DNA from: Streptomyces celluloflavus
Lineage (GTDB): Bacteria; Actinomycetota; Actinomycetes; Streptomycetales; Streptomycetaceae
DNA length: 64,000 bases
Assembly: GCA_000720995.1 (NCBI GenBank)
Contig: JOEL01000002.1
Location: forward strand, 186,001-250,000
Direction of reading: 5' to 3'
The notes beneath the pieces were generated by a model. That model did no database searches, was not told the origin of the DNA, and saw nothing but the letters and a program-made list of their open reading frames with translations. Each line of letters begins with the position of its first letter. Within the stretch, counting starts at the first letter, position 1. Shown in pieces: positions 1-8,315 of this stretch. The translations under genes and the position numbers were made by a program.

Positions 1-189
1 CCGTACGAAACGGTGGCAGGACTGGTGGCACACATACTCGGCCGGATCCCGGCCCCCGGCGACACCGCCGAACTCGACGGCTGGCGGCTGCGGGTGCGAC
101 TGGTCTCGCACCACCGCGCCGAGCGGATAAGGATCGTACGGACGGCCTCCGCCGCCCTGGCCGCCGGTGCCGCGGAGGTGGCCCGGTGA
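1..189 (+). CDS. C-terminal end of a CNNM/CorC (hemolysin-type) membrane transporter, partial
   Basis: The window opens inside a reading frame that stays open from base 1 to a TGA at 187-189. The 62 visible residues, with a segment reading VAGLVAHILGRIP followed by a basic strand-rich tail, fit the CorC_HlyC (transporter-associated) domain that ends UPF0053/CNNM proteins. These are integral membrane proteins with DUF21 and paired CBS domains, linked to Mg2+/Co2+ movement in characterised members. The stop overlaps the start of the next gene, a paralogue, by 4 bases, so the two are translationally coupled. The 5' part lies outside the window. Confidence 0.75.
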   Translation, partial: PYETVAGLVAHILGRIPAPGDTAELDGWRLRVRLVSHHRAERIRIVRTASAALAAGAAEVAR

Positions 190-1322
190 GCGCGGTCCAG
201 CTCCTGATCGCGGTGCTGCTGGTCCTCGCCAACGGATTCTTCGTCGGCGCCGAGTTCGCCCTCGTCTCCGTACGCCGCAGCCAGATCGAACCGCTGGCGA
301 CCGCGGGGTCCACCCGGGCCCGGCAGGTCCTGCACGGTCTGGAGAACCTCCCGCAGATGATGGCCGCCGCCCAGTTCGGCATCACCGTCTGCTCCCTGAC
401 GCTCGGCGCGGTCGCCGAGCCGACCGTCGCCGGCCTCTTGGAGCCGGCCTTCCAGGCGGTCCGCCTCCCCGAACCGCTGGTCCACCCCCTCGGCTACGTC
501 ATCGCCCTGGCGCTGGTGGTCTTCCTGCATCTGGTCATCGGCGAGATGGTCCCCAAGAACCTGGCGATGGCGGCGCCCGAGAAGACCGCGCTGTGGTTCA
601 GCCCCGGTCTGGTCGCCTTCGCCCGGCTGTGCCGGCCGGTCACCGCGCTGCTCGGCGCCTGCGCCCGGGGCGTGCTCCGGCTCTTCCACGTCGAGCCGAA
701 GGACGAGGTCGAGGCGGTCTTCACCAGCGAGCAGCTCACCCATCTCGTCGAGGACTCCGGCCAGGCGGGCCTGCTCGGCCCGGCCGAACAGGAACGGCTC
801 TCGGACGCCCTGGAGCTGGGCAGCCGCCCCGTCACGGACGTCCTCCTCGACCGGACGGGACTGGTCACCATCGATCCGACGGTGACCCCCCGCCAGGTGG
901 AAGAGCTGACCGTGCGGACCGGCTACTCCCGCTTCCCGGTGTGCGCGCCCGGCGGCGCCTTCATGGGCTATCTGCACGTCAAGGACGTCCTGGACCTGGA
1001 GGAGTGGGACCGCGCGGTGCCGCAGCGGATCTGGCACCCGATGGTGACGCTCCGCGCCGAACTGCCGCTGGACGACGCCCTGACGGCGATGCGCAGATCC
1101 GCCTCCCATCTGGCGGCCGTCGCCGACGCGGGCGGCCGGGTGCTGGGCCTGGTCGCCCTGGAGGACGTGATGGAGATGCTGGTCGGCGAGGTCCGCGACC
1201 CCGCGCACCGCACGGCACCGGCGGCCCGTTCCCGGCCGGAGCCGGCGGACGCGGGGGAGCTCATCGCCGAACCGCGCACGGGCGTCGCGCGGCCGGCGGA
1301 CGTGCGGGCACTGGCCGGCTGA
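186..1322 (+). CDS. CNNM/HlyC-type membrane protein with DUF21 and CBS domains
   Basis: Encodes 378 residues from a GTG that overlaps the upstream TGA (GTGA). Residues 1-180 form the hydrophobic DUF21/CNNM domain, including the conserved stretch GEMVPKNLAMA; residues ~215-345 are the CBS pair, with GYSRFPV and LVALEDVMEMLVGE. It lacks the C-terminal CorC_HlyC domain carried by its neighbour, as is usual for the second member of actinobacterial tandem pairs. The family is implicated in divalent cation efflux or homeostasis; the substrate here is not evident from sequence. Likely cotranscribed with and possibly partnered with the preceding protein in the cytoplasmic membrane. Confidence 0.85.
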   Translation: MSAVQLLIAVLLVLANGFFVGAEFALVSVRRSQIEPLATAGSTRARQVLHGLENLPQMMAAAQFGITVCSLTLGAVAEPTVAGLLEPAFQAVRLPEPLVHPLGYVIALALVVFLHLVIGEMVPKNLAMAAPEKTALWFSPGLVAFARLCRPVTALLGACARGVLRLFHVEPKDEVEAVFTSEQLTHLVEDSGQAGLLGPAEQERLSDALELGSRPVTDVLLDRTGLVTIDPTVTPRQVEELTVRTGYSRFPVCAPGGAFMGYLHVKDVLDLEEWDRAVPQRIWHPMVTLRAELPLDDALTAMRRSASHLAAVADAGGRVLGLVALEDVMEMLVGEVRDPAHRTAPAARSRPEPADAGELIAEPRTGVARPADVRALAG

Positions 1323-1325
1323 CGG

Positions 1326-1352
1326 GCGCGCGGCGCGTACGGCGCCGCGCGC
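1326..1352. terminator. Bidirectional hairpin between convergent genes
   Basis: An 11-bp perfect stem (GCGCGCGGCGC at 1326-1336, its complement at 1342-1352) closes a 5-base loop. It sits exactly between two converging stop codons and has no T-tract, as is typical of high-GC actinobacterial terminators. Confidence 0.6.
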
Positions 1353-1355
1353 TCC

Positions 1356-3269
1356 CTACAGGTCCAGCTCCTTCGGCGGCGGCCCCTGCGGACCCGGGCC
1401 GCGCCCGGAGCGGACCTCGCCGTAAGCCTGCATCAGGTCCGGCAGCCGCAGGGTGGCGAGATCGTCGCGGCTCGGGATGCCGGGCCAGGTGGACAGCCGC
1501 AGATCGCGGTAGGCGCAGCTCTTCTCGTAGAGGGTGCGCAGGAAGCGGCCGTTGCCGAGTTCGTCGATCCAGCCCTGGTCGACGACATGGGCGCTGATGC
1601 TGCAGAGCTCGTCGCGGGCCTCCTCGTCCCAGCGGTCGCCGTTCTCGGCGGCCAGCACCTCGCCGATGGCGGTCAGCTCCCGGGGCCGGTAGCTGGGGAA
1701 GTCGACCCGGGTGGTGAAGCGGGAGGAGAGGCCCGGGTTCGCGGCCAGCAGCCGGTCCATGCCCTCCGGATAGCCGGCCAGGATGACGACCAGCCGGTCA
1801 CGGTTGTCCTCGGCGCGCTTGAGCAGCACCTGTAGGGCCTCGTCGCCGTACGCGTCGCCCTTGCTGTAGCCGGAGTTGGCCAGGCTGTACGCCTCGTCGA
1901 CGAAGAGCACCCCGCCCAGCGCCGAATCGATCAGCTCATTGGCCTTGACGGCGGTCTGGCCGAGGAACTCGCCCACCAGATCGGCGCGTTGGGCCTCCAC
2001 GAGATGGTCGCCGCCGAGCAGCCCCAGCGCGTAGAAGACCCGCCCGAGTATCCGGGCCACGGTCGTCTTGCCGGTGCCCGAGGGGCCGGAGAAGACGAAG
2101 TGCCGCTTGGGCGGCTGCACCGGCAGCCCCTGGCCGGTCCGTAGCCGCGCCATCCGCAGCTGCGCCGACAGCGCCCGTACCTGACGCTTGACCGGCTCCA
2201 TGCCGACCATCCGCTCCAGCTCCGCCAGCGCCCGCTCCAGCAGGACCGGATCGGCGGGCCCGGCGGGCGGGCGTCCGACGCCGCGCGGGCCGGGCGGCGC
2301 GGCCTTGACCCGGGCGGCGGTGCCGCCGCCGGCCGGCCCGCCGCCCACGCCCGCCAGATCGCCGTCCACCCCGTCCGCCTCACCGGTCGTCAGCAGATCG
2401 CGGCCGTCCAGGGGGTCCAGCGGGGCGAGCGGATCGAGATCGGTGCCGGCCTCCTGGCCGAGCCCCGGGGCGGTGACCGCCGCCAGATCGGGGCCCTCCT
2501 CGAAGCCGTCCGACGCCGCGATGGCGGCGAGCCGCGCCGAGGTGTCCATGAACGACGGGTCGATACGGTGCACCGCGCGGTACAGGGGGAGCGCGGCGGC
2601 GCTGCGGCCGGTGCCCTCGTGGGCGCGGGCGAGCCAGTAGCGCAGCTCCTTGCGCTGCGGCTGCTCGCTGCGGCAGCGCATCAGCGCGGCGGACAGCAGC
2701 GGCTCGGCCTGTCCGTACATCTCCAGCCGCACCCGGGCCATACCGCCGAAAAGCCCGGCCTCGATGCCCAGGGCCGGGTCGTCCACCAGCGGCTCGGTGT
2801 GCCGTACGAGCTGGTCCCAGTCCTTGACGAGGTAGGCGCGGCAGGCGTGCAGAAAACGGACCTGCGGATCGCCGTCGACGGGCGGGCAGCCTGCCAGCGC
2901 CTGGTCGAGTTCGGCGACATGGCGGCCGTCCAGCCAGTGGGAGGCGTGGGCGAGCAGCAGGTCACGGCCGGTCTCCAGGACCGGCTGCACCCACCAGCCG
3001 AGCCAGTACCAGGAATTGAGGGTGCGTCGGTGACGGACGCGCTGCTCGCCGAAGCGGTCGCGGTGGCGGTGCATGCGCAGCAGGGCGGTGGCGGTGTCGG
3101 CGCGCAGCGCGTGCAGGCCCAGCCAGGCGTCGGCCATCGTCGGGTCGAGCCGGACCGCGGCCCGGAACTCCTCCTCGGCCTGCGGGTAGGCGCCGACGGT
3201 GTAGGCGTCGACCGCGCGCAGCCAGGCGATCTCGGCCGGGGCGGGTGCGCCCTGCATGCCGGATTCCAT
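1356..3269 (-). CDS. EccA/CbxX-type AAA+ ATPase with N-terminal TPR domain
   Basis: Encodes 637 residues from the ATG at 3269, preceded by a G-rich ribosome site; the frame is open further upstream, but that part has the low-complexity look of non-coding DNA. Residues ~20-300 are TPR-like helical repeats (for example AVDAYTVGAYPQAEEEFRAA). After a Gly/Pro/Ala linker comes a CbxX/CfqX AAA+ domain with Walker A GPSGTGKTT near residue 398 and Walker B LFVDEAYSL near 458, followed by a sensor/arginine-finger region. The architecture matches EccA of type VII secretion systems, which chaperone or load substrates. No WXG100, EccC or other ESX gene is visible in the window, so its partner is unknown. 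Confidence 0.8.
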   Translation of the reverse strand: MESGMQGAPAPAEIAWLRAVDAYTVGAYPQAEEEFRAAVRLDPTMADAWLGLHALRADTATALLRMHRHRDRFGEQRVRHRRTLNSWYWLGWWVQPVLETGRDLLLAHASHWLDGRHVAELDQALAGCPPVDGDPQVRFLHACRAYLVKDWDQLVRHTEPLVDDPALGIEAGLFGGMARVRLEMYGQAEPLLSAALMRCRSEQPQRKELRYWLARAHEGTGRSAAALPLYRAVHRIDPSFMDTSARLAAIAASDGFEEGPDLAAVTAPGLGQEAGTDLDPLAPLDPLDGRDLLTTGEADGVDGDLAGVGGGPAGGGTAARVKAAPPGPRGVGRPPAGPADPVLLERALAELERMVGMEPVKRQVRALSAQLRMARLRTGQGLPVQPPKRHFVFSGPSGTGKTTVARILGRVFYALGLLGGDHLVEAQRADLVGEFLGQTAVKANELIDSALGGVLFVDEAYSLANSGYSKGDAYGDEALQVLLKRAEDNRDRLVVILAGYPEGMDRLLAANPGLSSRFTTRVDFPSYRPRELTAIGEVLAAENGDRWDEEARDELCSISAHVVDQGWIDELGNGRFLRTLYEKSCAYRDLRLSTWPGIPSRDDLATLRLPDLMQAYGEVRSGRGPGPQGPPPKELDL

Positions 3270-3564
3270 CACGTCCCCCCACAAAACGTCCCCCCGTGTG
3301 CCGCCGGGCGAGTGCCGGGCCGCAGCCTCACGAACCGGTGTACGGCGGGCGGGAGTTGGGTGTCGCCGCGCGCAGCCCGGCCCGCGTCCTTCGGTGACAC
3401 GGACTCGCATCGTACCCGCGCCGTCGGTGCAGGCCGTAGAGGGCCGCAAGAGGGAGAACGGGGGAGTGAGAGGGAAAGAGAGAGCCCGGCGGCGTGAAGA
3501 AAGCGGTGACCGACGGTGAGCAACCGGCGGCGAGGGGCCTGCCAGGAGAGCGGTATACACAGAA
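3270..3564. promoter_or_regulatory. Upstream region of the AAA+ ATPase gene
   Basis: This gap carries the presumed promoter of the AAA+ gene. A purine-rich run (around 3440-3490) is visible on the plus strand. No convincing gene or canonical promoter hexamers were found. Confidence 0.3.
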
Positions 3565-3602
3565 CGAAGCCCCCGATCACGGGGGAACAACCGGGGGCTT
3601 CG
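3565..3602. terminator. Hairpin upstream of the AAA+ ATPase, after the kinase gene
   Basis: CGAAGCCCCC at 3565-3574 pairs perfectly with GGGGGCTTCG at 3593-3602 around an 18-base loop. It lies about 150 bases beyond the stop of the minus-strand kinase gene, which is the position expected for that gene's terminator. Confidence 0.55.
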
Positions 3603-3753
3603 CGTCTGCGGGCGGTCCGTAGAACCGCACATTGAGAACGTAAGTCCTGTACGCCCCCCAGGTCAAGCCGAGTTGGAGCACTCGGCGCGACCCTGTCGGC
3701 GCCCGGCCGTGCACCGGCCGCAGTTGGCTACGGAGCGTGAGATGTTGGGCAAG

Positions 3754-4341
3754 TCAGGGCGCCGGGGAGGTCCCCTTGTGCACCACGTAGCCCATCTCCC
3801 CCTGATGCACCAGGAGATCGGCATACGGGCGCGAAGGGTCCGCCGCGAAGTGCGCGCGCTCCGCCGGAATCCAGCCACCCCAGAAACCGGAGAGCTCCGG
3901 TCCGTCCCGGAGTTGACCCCTTTCCCAGGAGTCCTCGTCGGGCAGCTCCATCCACAGCAGGCACGCCAGATACGGCCGCAGCGCGCGGCGACCCGCGCCG
4001 ACCCCCTCGACGACCACGACGGGCGCGGGCGCCAGCTCCCGTTCCCCGGTGAACTCCCGGCGCACCCAGTCGTAGACCCCGTAGCGCGCGAGCTCCCCCC
4101 GGGACAGCGGCGCCAGCACCTGCTCGCGGAACCGCCCGCTCCACGAGAACAGCTCGTCATGGGTGGCGAGATCATCGGTGTGTACCACCGGCGTACCGCC
4201 GAGCGCCTCGGCCAGCCGCCCGGCGAAGGTGCTCTTACCGGACCCCGCGTGCCCGTCCACCGCGATCAGCCGCACCGGCCCGCAGGAGGGCGGCAGCGTG
4301 CGCAGCCGGGTGGCGAGCAGGTCGAGAGCGCGGTCCATCAC
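3754..4341 (-). CDS. Uridine-kinase-like P-loop NTPase
   Basis: Encodes about 195 residues; GTG at 4341 and ATG at 4338 are adjacent possible starts. A Walker A motif GHAGSGKST lies near residue 30, and the following HTDDLATHDELFSW resembles the substrate-binding segment of uridine/phosphoribulokinase-like enzymes. A basic lid region (ARYGVYDWVRREF) follows. Actinobacterial annotations usually call this family uridine kinase, but assays are few and phosphorylation of another small molecule is possible. It is monocistronic, facing away from the C39 peptidase gene. Confidence 0.75.
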   Translation of the reverse strand: MMDRALDLLATRLRTLPPSCGPVRLIAVDGHAGSGKSTFAGRLAEALGGTPVVHTDDLATHDELFSWSGRFREQVLAPLSRGELARYGVYDWVRREFTGERELAPAPVVVVEGVGAGRRALRPYLACLLWMELPDEDSWERGQLRDGPELSGFWGGWIPAERAHFAADPSRPYADLLVHQGEMGYVVHKGTSPAP

Positions 4342-4515
4342 ACCAGCGTACGTCAGTGGTCCACACCAATATTTGTGCCACGGCTCGCGCCGAACCGCTG
4401 GCCGAAGGCGGTGCGGACGGAGATAGTTGAGCCTCGACGTCCCGCCCGCGTACGCCTGTAGTCCGGACCGCCACCCCGTACCCGCTCGCCCGCATCCGAC
4501 TGGGGGACCACCACC

Positions 4516-5886
4516 TTGACCAGCTCAGCGCCCCGGCGCACCGTCCTGGCCGCCGCGCTCGCCGCCGCGGCGGGCGCCGCCGCCCCCTTGGCGCACGCCG
4601 CCGCCCCGACCGCGACCACTGCCCGCGCCGCCGGGCGCCGATCGAAGAGCCTCGTGGACTATCACGCCTGGACCACCGCCGCCGACTGGAGCACGGGCAG
4701 GGCGGACGGCACCCGCGTCACCCGGGGCCCGCGCCCCGGCGTCCGGATCGCCGCCCCCGCCGGCACCGTGGACTACCAGGACCCGCACTCCGGGAAGACC
4801 GCCACCTGGGAGTACGCCATCTGGACCTCCCCGGTGCACACCCTCGCGGTCCCCGCGACCGAAGCCGTCGCCTCCTGGAACGCGCACACCCCGCCCGGCA
4901 CCTGGATCGCCGTCGAACTGCGCGGCACCTACAGCGACGGCGGTCACACCCCCTGGTACGTCATGGGCCGCTGGACGGCGGGCGACGGCGACGCCGATAT
5001 CCGGCGCACCTCCGTCGACGGCCAGCAGGACGGCAAGAGCAGCGTTTCCACCGACACCCTCGCCATCGACGCCCCGGCGAGCGGCCTGCGGCTGACCGCC
5101 TACGCCCTGCGCCTCACCCTCTTCCGCACGCCCGGAACGACGCGCACCCCGACCGTCTGGCGGCTGGGCGCGATGGGCTCGGACATCCCCGACCGCTTCG
5201 AGGTGCCCGCCTCGCGGCCCGGCACCGTCGGCCGGGAGCTGGCCGTCCCGCGCTACTCGCAGGAGATCCACAAGGGGCAGTACCCGGAGTACGACAACGG
5301 GGGAGAGGCATGGTGCAGCCCGACCTCCTCCCAGATGATCATCGAGTACTGGGGCCGTAGGCCCACCGCCGCCGACCTGGCCTGGGTCAACCCCGACTAC
5401 GCCGATCCCCAGGTCTGCCACGCCGCCCGCCACACCTTCGACCACCAGTACAAGGGCTGCGGCAACTGGCCCTTCAACGCCGCCTACGCCGCCACCTACC
5501 AGGACCTCCAGGCCGTCGTCACCCGCCTCGGCTCCCTCACGGACGCCGAGCGCCTGATCCACGTGGGCATCCCGGTCATCACCTCGCAGTCCTTCCTGGC
5601 GACCGAACTGGACGGCGCGGGCTACGGCACCTCCGGTCATCTGATGACCATCGTCGGCTTCACCGAGAACGGCGATGTCATCGCCAACGACCCGGCCTCC
5701 CCGGACGACCCGGCGGTCCGACACGTCTACCGGCGCCGCGAGTTCGAGAACATCTGGCTACGGACCAAGCGGTACGACGCGAAGGGGCAGGTCAAGAGCG
5801 GTTCGGGGGGCGTTTGTTACCTCTACTTCCCGGTGAACCCGGCACCAGGTCAGCACCGGGTCCTGCGGGAACTCGGAATCCGTTAG
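4516..5886 (+). CDS. Secreted C39-like cysteine peptidase
   Basis: Encodes 456 residues from a TTG at 4516, with a GGGGGACC ribosome site 7 bases upstream. The N-terminus has an RR pair and an Ala-rich hydrophobic run ending in AHAAA, a Sec or Tat signal. After a beta-rich middle region, residues ~235-440 form a peptidase C39-like (papain-fold) domain: VPRYSQEIHKGQY, a catalytic-cysteine segment GGEAWCSPTSSQMIIEYWG near residue 267, and a histidine segment SGHLMTIVGF near 378. The domain is common in secreted Streptomyces proteins of unknown substrate. Its 3' end overlaps an antisense integrase remnant. Confidence 0.8.
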   Translation: MTSSAPRRTVLAAALAAAAGAAAPLAHAAAPTATTARAAGRRSKSLVDYHAWTTAADWSTGRADGTRVTRGPRPGVRIAAPAGTVDYQDPHSGKTATWEYAIWTSPVHTLAVPATEAVASWNAHTPPGTWIAVELRGTYSDGGHTPWYVMGRWTAGDGDADIRRTSVDGQQDGKSSVSTDTLAIDAPASGLRLTAYALRLTLFRTPGTTRTPTVWRLGAMGSDIPDRFEVPASRPGTVGRELAVPRYSQEIHKGQYPEYDNGGEAWCSPTSSQMIIEYWGRRPTAADLAWVNPDYADPQVCHAARHTFDHQYKGCGNWPFNAAYAATYQDLQAVVTRLGSLTDAERLIHVGIPVITSQSFLATELDGAGYGTSGHLMTIVGFTENGDVIANDPASPDDPAVRHVYRRREFENIWLRTKRYDAKGQVKSGSGGVCYLYFPVNPAPGQHRVLRELGIR

Positions 5887-6609
5887 CGCGCACGCCGTCA
5901 GGTGGACCGGCATCTCCTCCGGGAGGTGGCCCTGGAGGGTCGTCGTCACCACCTGGCGGCGGCGCTTCCGTCCGTCCTGGGCGAGGTGCCCGTACCGGTC
6001 GGCCGTGACCTTGAGGGAACGGTGTCCGAACCAACGGGACCCTTCGTGAAGGGCAACGCCATTCATCAAGGTCAGGGTTGCCCATTTGCGGCGGAGGTCG
6101 TGCGGTGTGTGTGCGCGGAGCCACAGACGCTTGACGGATCGATCCCAGGAAGCGCGGACAAGTCCGGGGTAGGTCATTCCGCCCTGCTGATTGACGCTGG
6201 GGAAGCGGCTGGAGTGGGCAGAAAGGAGGTCAGTCAGGGGGACGTTGTGCCACTCTCCTTCCTTTCGGTGCTTCAGGGGCGCGCAGCGTGCAGAGGCGAT
6301 CACGTACTGGGCAGGGAGGACGCCCACCGGGCCAGGAGCCAGGCCGAACTCGCCACCGAGTACCGCAGGTTCTTCCACCGCCGACAACGCCAGCCCCACA
6401 TCGTGCGCGGATATTTCCACACCCGCCACGTCCGCTAGATCCTCGACGAGTGACCCAATGCGTTTCTGATCAATAGCCCACCTGCGCAAGGAGCCCCAAG
6501 GCGCCAACTGCCGTTCACGCCAAGCGGCGTACGGGTTCCCTGCGGCGGCAATGAGCCGTGCTGGCGGGGCGCCGTGGCAGCGGGGAAGGCCAGGAGGCGG
6601 GGCTGGTCG
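5758..6609 (-). pseudogene. Decayed tyrosine recombinase (integrase) C-terminal domain
   Basis: The minus strand encodes a clear integrase catalytic C-terminus: APLKHRKEGEWHNVPL (the beta-hairpin lysine region), TPHDLRRKWATLTL (His-x-x-Arg box), then WFGHRSLKVTADRYGHL with the second His and the nucleophilic Tyr. The N-terminal core-binding domain and a recognisable first Arg motif are missing. The open frame begins only at 6609 after a stop, and upstream DNA has stops in all frames. The frame also runs past the normal integrase end into the antisense 3' end of the C39 gene. It therefore looks like the relic of an integrated plasmid or phage rather than an active enzyme. Confidence 0.7.
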
Positions 6610-6612
6610 TCA

Positions 6613-7243
6613 ACTACAGGAACGCCTGCTACGCCGAAAGCCGTTCTTGATTCCTGCTTCGCCCCGCGGCTTCCCGGCACGAGCCGGTCAAGGCGATCCC
6701 TACGGGATCTACGACCGTGATCCGATCGGGGCCAGGTCCGCCAGCGTACGGCGGGCCTCACGCTCCAGATCTCCGCAGCCGCAGCAGTCGCGATCCCGGT
6801 ACCGCAATCCATGGCGCCGACTTCGGAACTGGAAGCAACCGCGTCTCCAACGCCGCCTTCATTGGCGGGAGTTGGACCAGCAGCACCAGTTGCCACCTTC
6901 TCGTGTTACGCACCCGCGGGTTCGGTCGGGCTTGCGCGCCGAGCCACGGTGTCGGCACATCTGCCGGCACCGTCCTGGACATGCCTCCTTGATGATCGAC
7001 AGGGAGGTGTCCCGACCTGTGGGCACGGGTTGTCCGGGAGCTCCATGAAAAAGCGACACCAGCCTCACCACATGGACCTGTCTGAATATTCGGAATGAAA
7101 CCCTTGCCGAAAGGCGGGGTCTGACAGTGTTCGGCGTAGCTACGGTATCAATGCCGAATAGCTAAGGCGTCGAGGTTGCTTGCTCGACTGTGGGCGGCCG
7201 TGGCGCCCTGCCCGAATACTGACGAGAGAGTGAAATCACGAGA
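6613..7243. other. Gene-poor remnant DNA behind the integrase relic
   Basis: No reading frame here has convincing codon bias, a ribosome site and family resemblance together. Base composition is less GC-rich than flanking genes, especially at 7040-7170. Short inverted matches such as ATTCGG and CCGAAT are visible. It probably holds eroded parts of the element that carried the integrase. Confidence 0.4.
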
Positions 7244-7513
7244 ATGCAAAAGGTCCCCTTCGAAGTCGCCTGCGGCCCGGAGGGCCGGCTCTATATCGCA
7301 GCTGAGCACGTCACGGCCATGCTGCGTGCCGTGGCTCAGTCATGGGTTGTCCAAGCCGAGGCGGTAGGCGCGCAGGCCCAGGCTCCGGCCGACGCCGAAG
7401 GAGGCTCGGTGGACGGCGTCACCCTGCTCGCCGCCGCCGATACGCTGACTCTTCATGCTGATGACTTAGACATCCAACTCATCCTCCTCAGGGGGTGCAT
7501 CGCCCCCGAGTGA
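7244..7513 (+). CDS. Small hypothetical protein, possibly DUF6213-like
   Basis: Encodes 89 residues starting MQKVPFEVACGPEGRLYIAA, with a GAGAG ribosome site about 15 bases upstream. The pattern of a short N-terminal beta strand, a segment for a single helix (HVTAMLRAVAQSWVVQAEA) and a C-terminal acidic helix ending near LILLRG resembles small Streptomyces proteins grouped as DUF6213; that link is from memory and weak. No transmembrane segment or catalytic motif is seen. It lies in the accessory patch between the integrase relic and the chaplin-like gene. Confidence 0.5.
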   Translation: MQKVPFEVACGPEGRLYIAAEHVTAMLRAVAQSWVVQAEAVGAQAQAPADAEGGSVDGVTLLAAADTLTLHADDLDIQLILLRGCIAPE

Positions 7514-7967
7514 GCGCTTGGGCATGGTGGGTCAGGTGGGGTGTGCTCGCGTGTGGTGCTTCCTCCCGGTGCGGAACTCCAGCTGTCTTCGGGGCTGGTC
7601 GCCACGTCGCTCAACGCGATGAGGTATCCCCTGGCGTCCTTCGGAAGGCCGCGAATGTAATTGATTTAAAACCAACCGGCTAACCGGTTCTATGGCGGTC
7701 ATGCTTGCCCTGGTAGGGGAAAGCGCGACTCCCGCTCAAGCCTCGTCCGGTGTTTCCCTGAAAGCGATTTTTTCTCGTCTGCACATCCTTTCGATCCGCC
7801 GCAGAAGATCGCCGCAGTTATTTCGATTACTTCGCTCACGAAATCATGAGTGGTGTCGGCGTGTCGGGGGTCGGGTTCCGTCGTTGGTGGGGGTACAGCC
7901 GGATTTGTCCGGACTGGCGTGGACGGCCACAGGCCCGGGATCCGGTCCCGGATGAAGGAGGAGCGCG
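7514..7967. promoter_or_regulatory. AT-richer intergenic stretch with a palindrome
   Basis: This 454-base gap is distinctly AT-richer than its surroundings (TGTAATTGATTTAAAACC near 7657; a T-run near 7770). It holds a 6-bp inverted repeat AACCGG/CCGGTT at 7674-7679 and 7684-7689 around CTAA. It could be the promoter region of the chaplin-like gene or residue of the integrated element. No gene is supported, although a short frame at 7692 begins with a signal-like hydrophobic peptide. Confidence 0.4.
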
Positions 7968-8273
7968 ATGGGTGTGGAGACGCGGGGTGCGGGCGGCGCG
8001 GTGGGTGCGGGGGTGCGGGCCGCGGTGGTGGGTGCGGTGGCCGGGGTGGCGCTGCTTCCGGCCGGTGCCGCGCAGGCGAACGTCGTCGGGATCGGGAACG
8101 CGGTGTTCGGGAACACCTGTGTCAACCAGGGCGGTGCGCGGGCCGTGGGTTCCACGGCGGCCGGGAGCGGAGTGGTCGGCGGCGATTACGCCGGTCTGCC
8201 GTTGAGCCTGCCGCGTAACCATTGCGGCAACAGCGGCATCGTCTGCACTGCCGTGTTCATGGCCAGTGTGTGA
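7968..8273 (+). CDS. Small secreted chaplin-like protein
   Basis: Encodes 101 residues with AAGGAGGAGC ideally placed before the ATG. A signal peptide ends in AGAAQA around residue 37. The mature part starts NVVGIGNAVFGNTCVNQGG and has a second Cys in PRNHCGNSGIVC, giving Cys residues, GN pairs and hydrophobic beta-prone segments reminiscent of the chaplin domain (surface-active amyloid proteins of aerial hyphae). It is more divergent than classical short chaplins and has a longer inter-cysteine stretch. Likely exported to the cell wall or medium. It precedes the TPR gene in the same direction by about 40 bases. Confidence 0.65.
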   Translation: MGVETRGAGGAVGAGVRAAVVGAVAGVALLPAGAAQANVVGIGNAVFGNTCVNQGGARAVGSTAAGSGVVGGDYAGLPLSLPRNHCGNSGIVCTAVFMASV

Positions 8274-8315
8274 GGTGACGGCCGAGCGGCGGGCTCCGGC
8301 GGGAGGGTGATGGAT

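Noticed and set aside
3603-3753. tRNA or small RNA between the hairpin and the kinase gene
   Set aside because: No acceptor stem, T-loop GGTTCGA or cloverleaf could be built. No tRNA was found anywhere in the window by eye.
7692-7955. Short secreted peptide gene (MAVMLALVGESATPAQASS...)
   Set aside because: It begins like a signal peptide but lacks a ribosome site, and the remainder is Arg-rich without codon bias.
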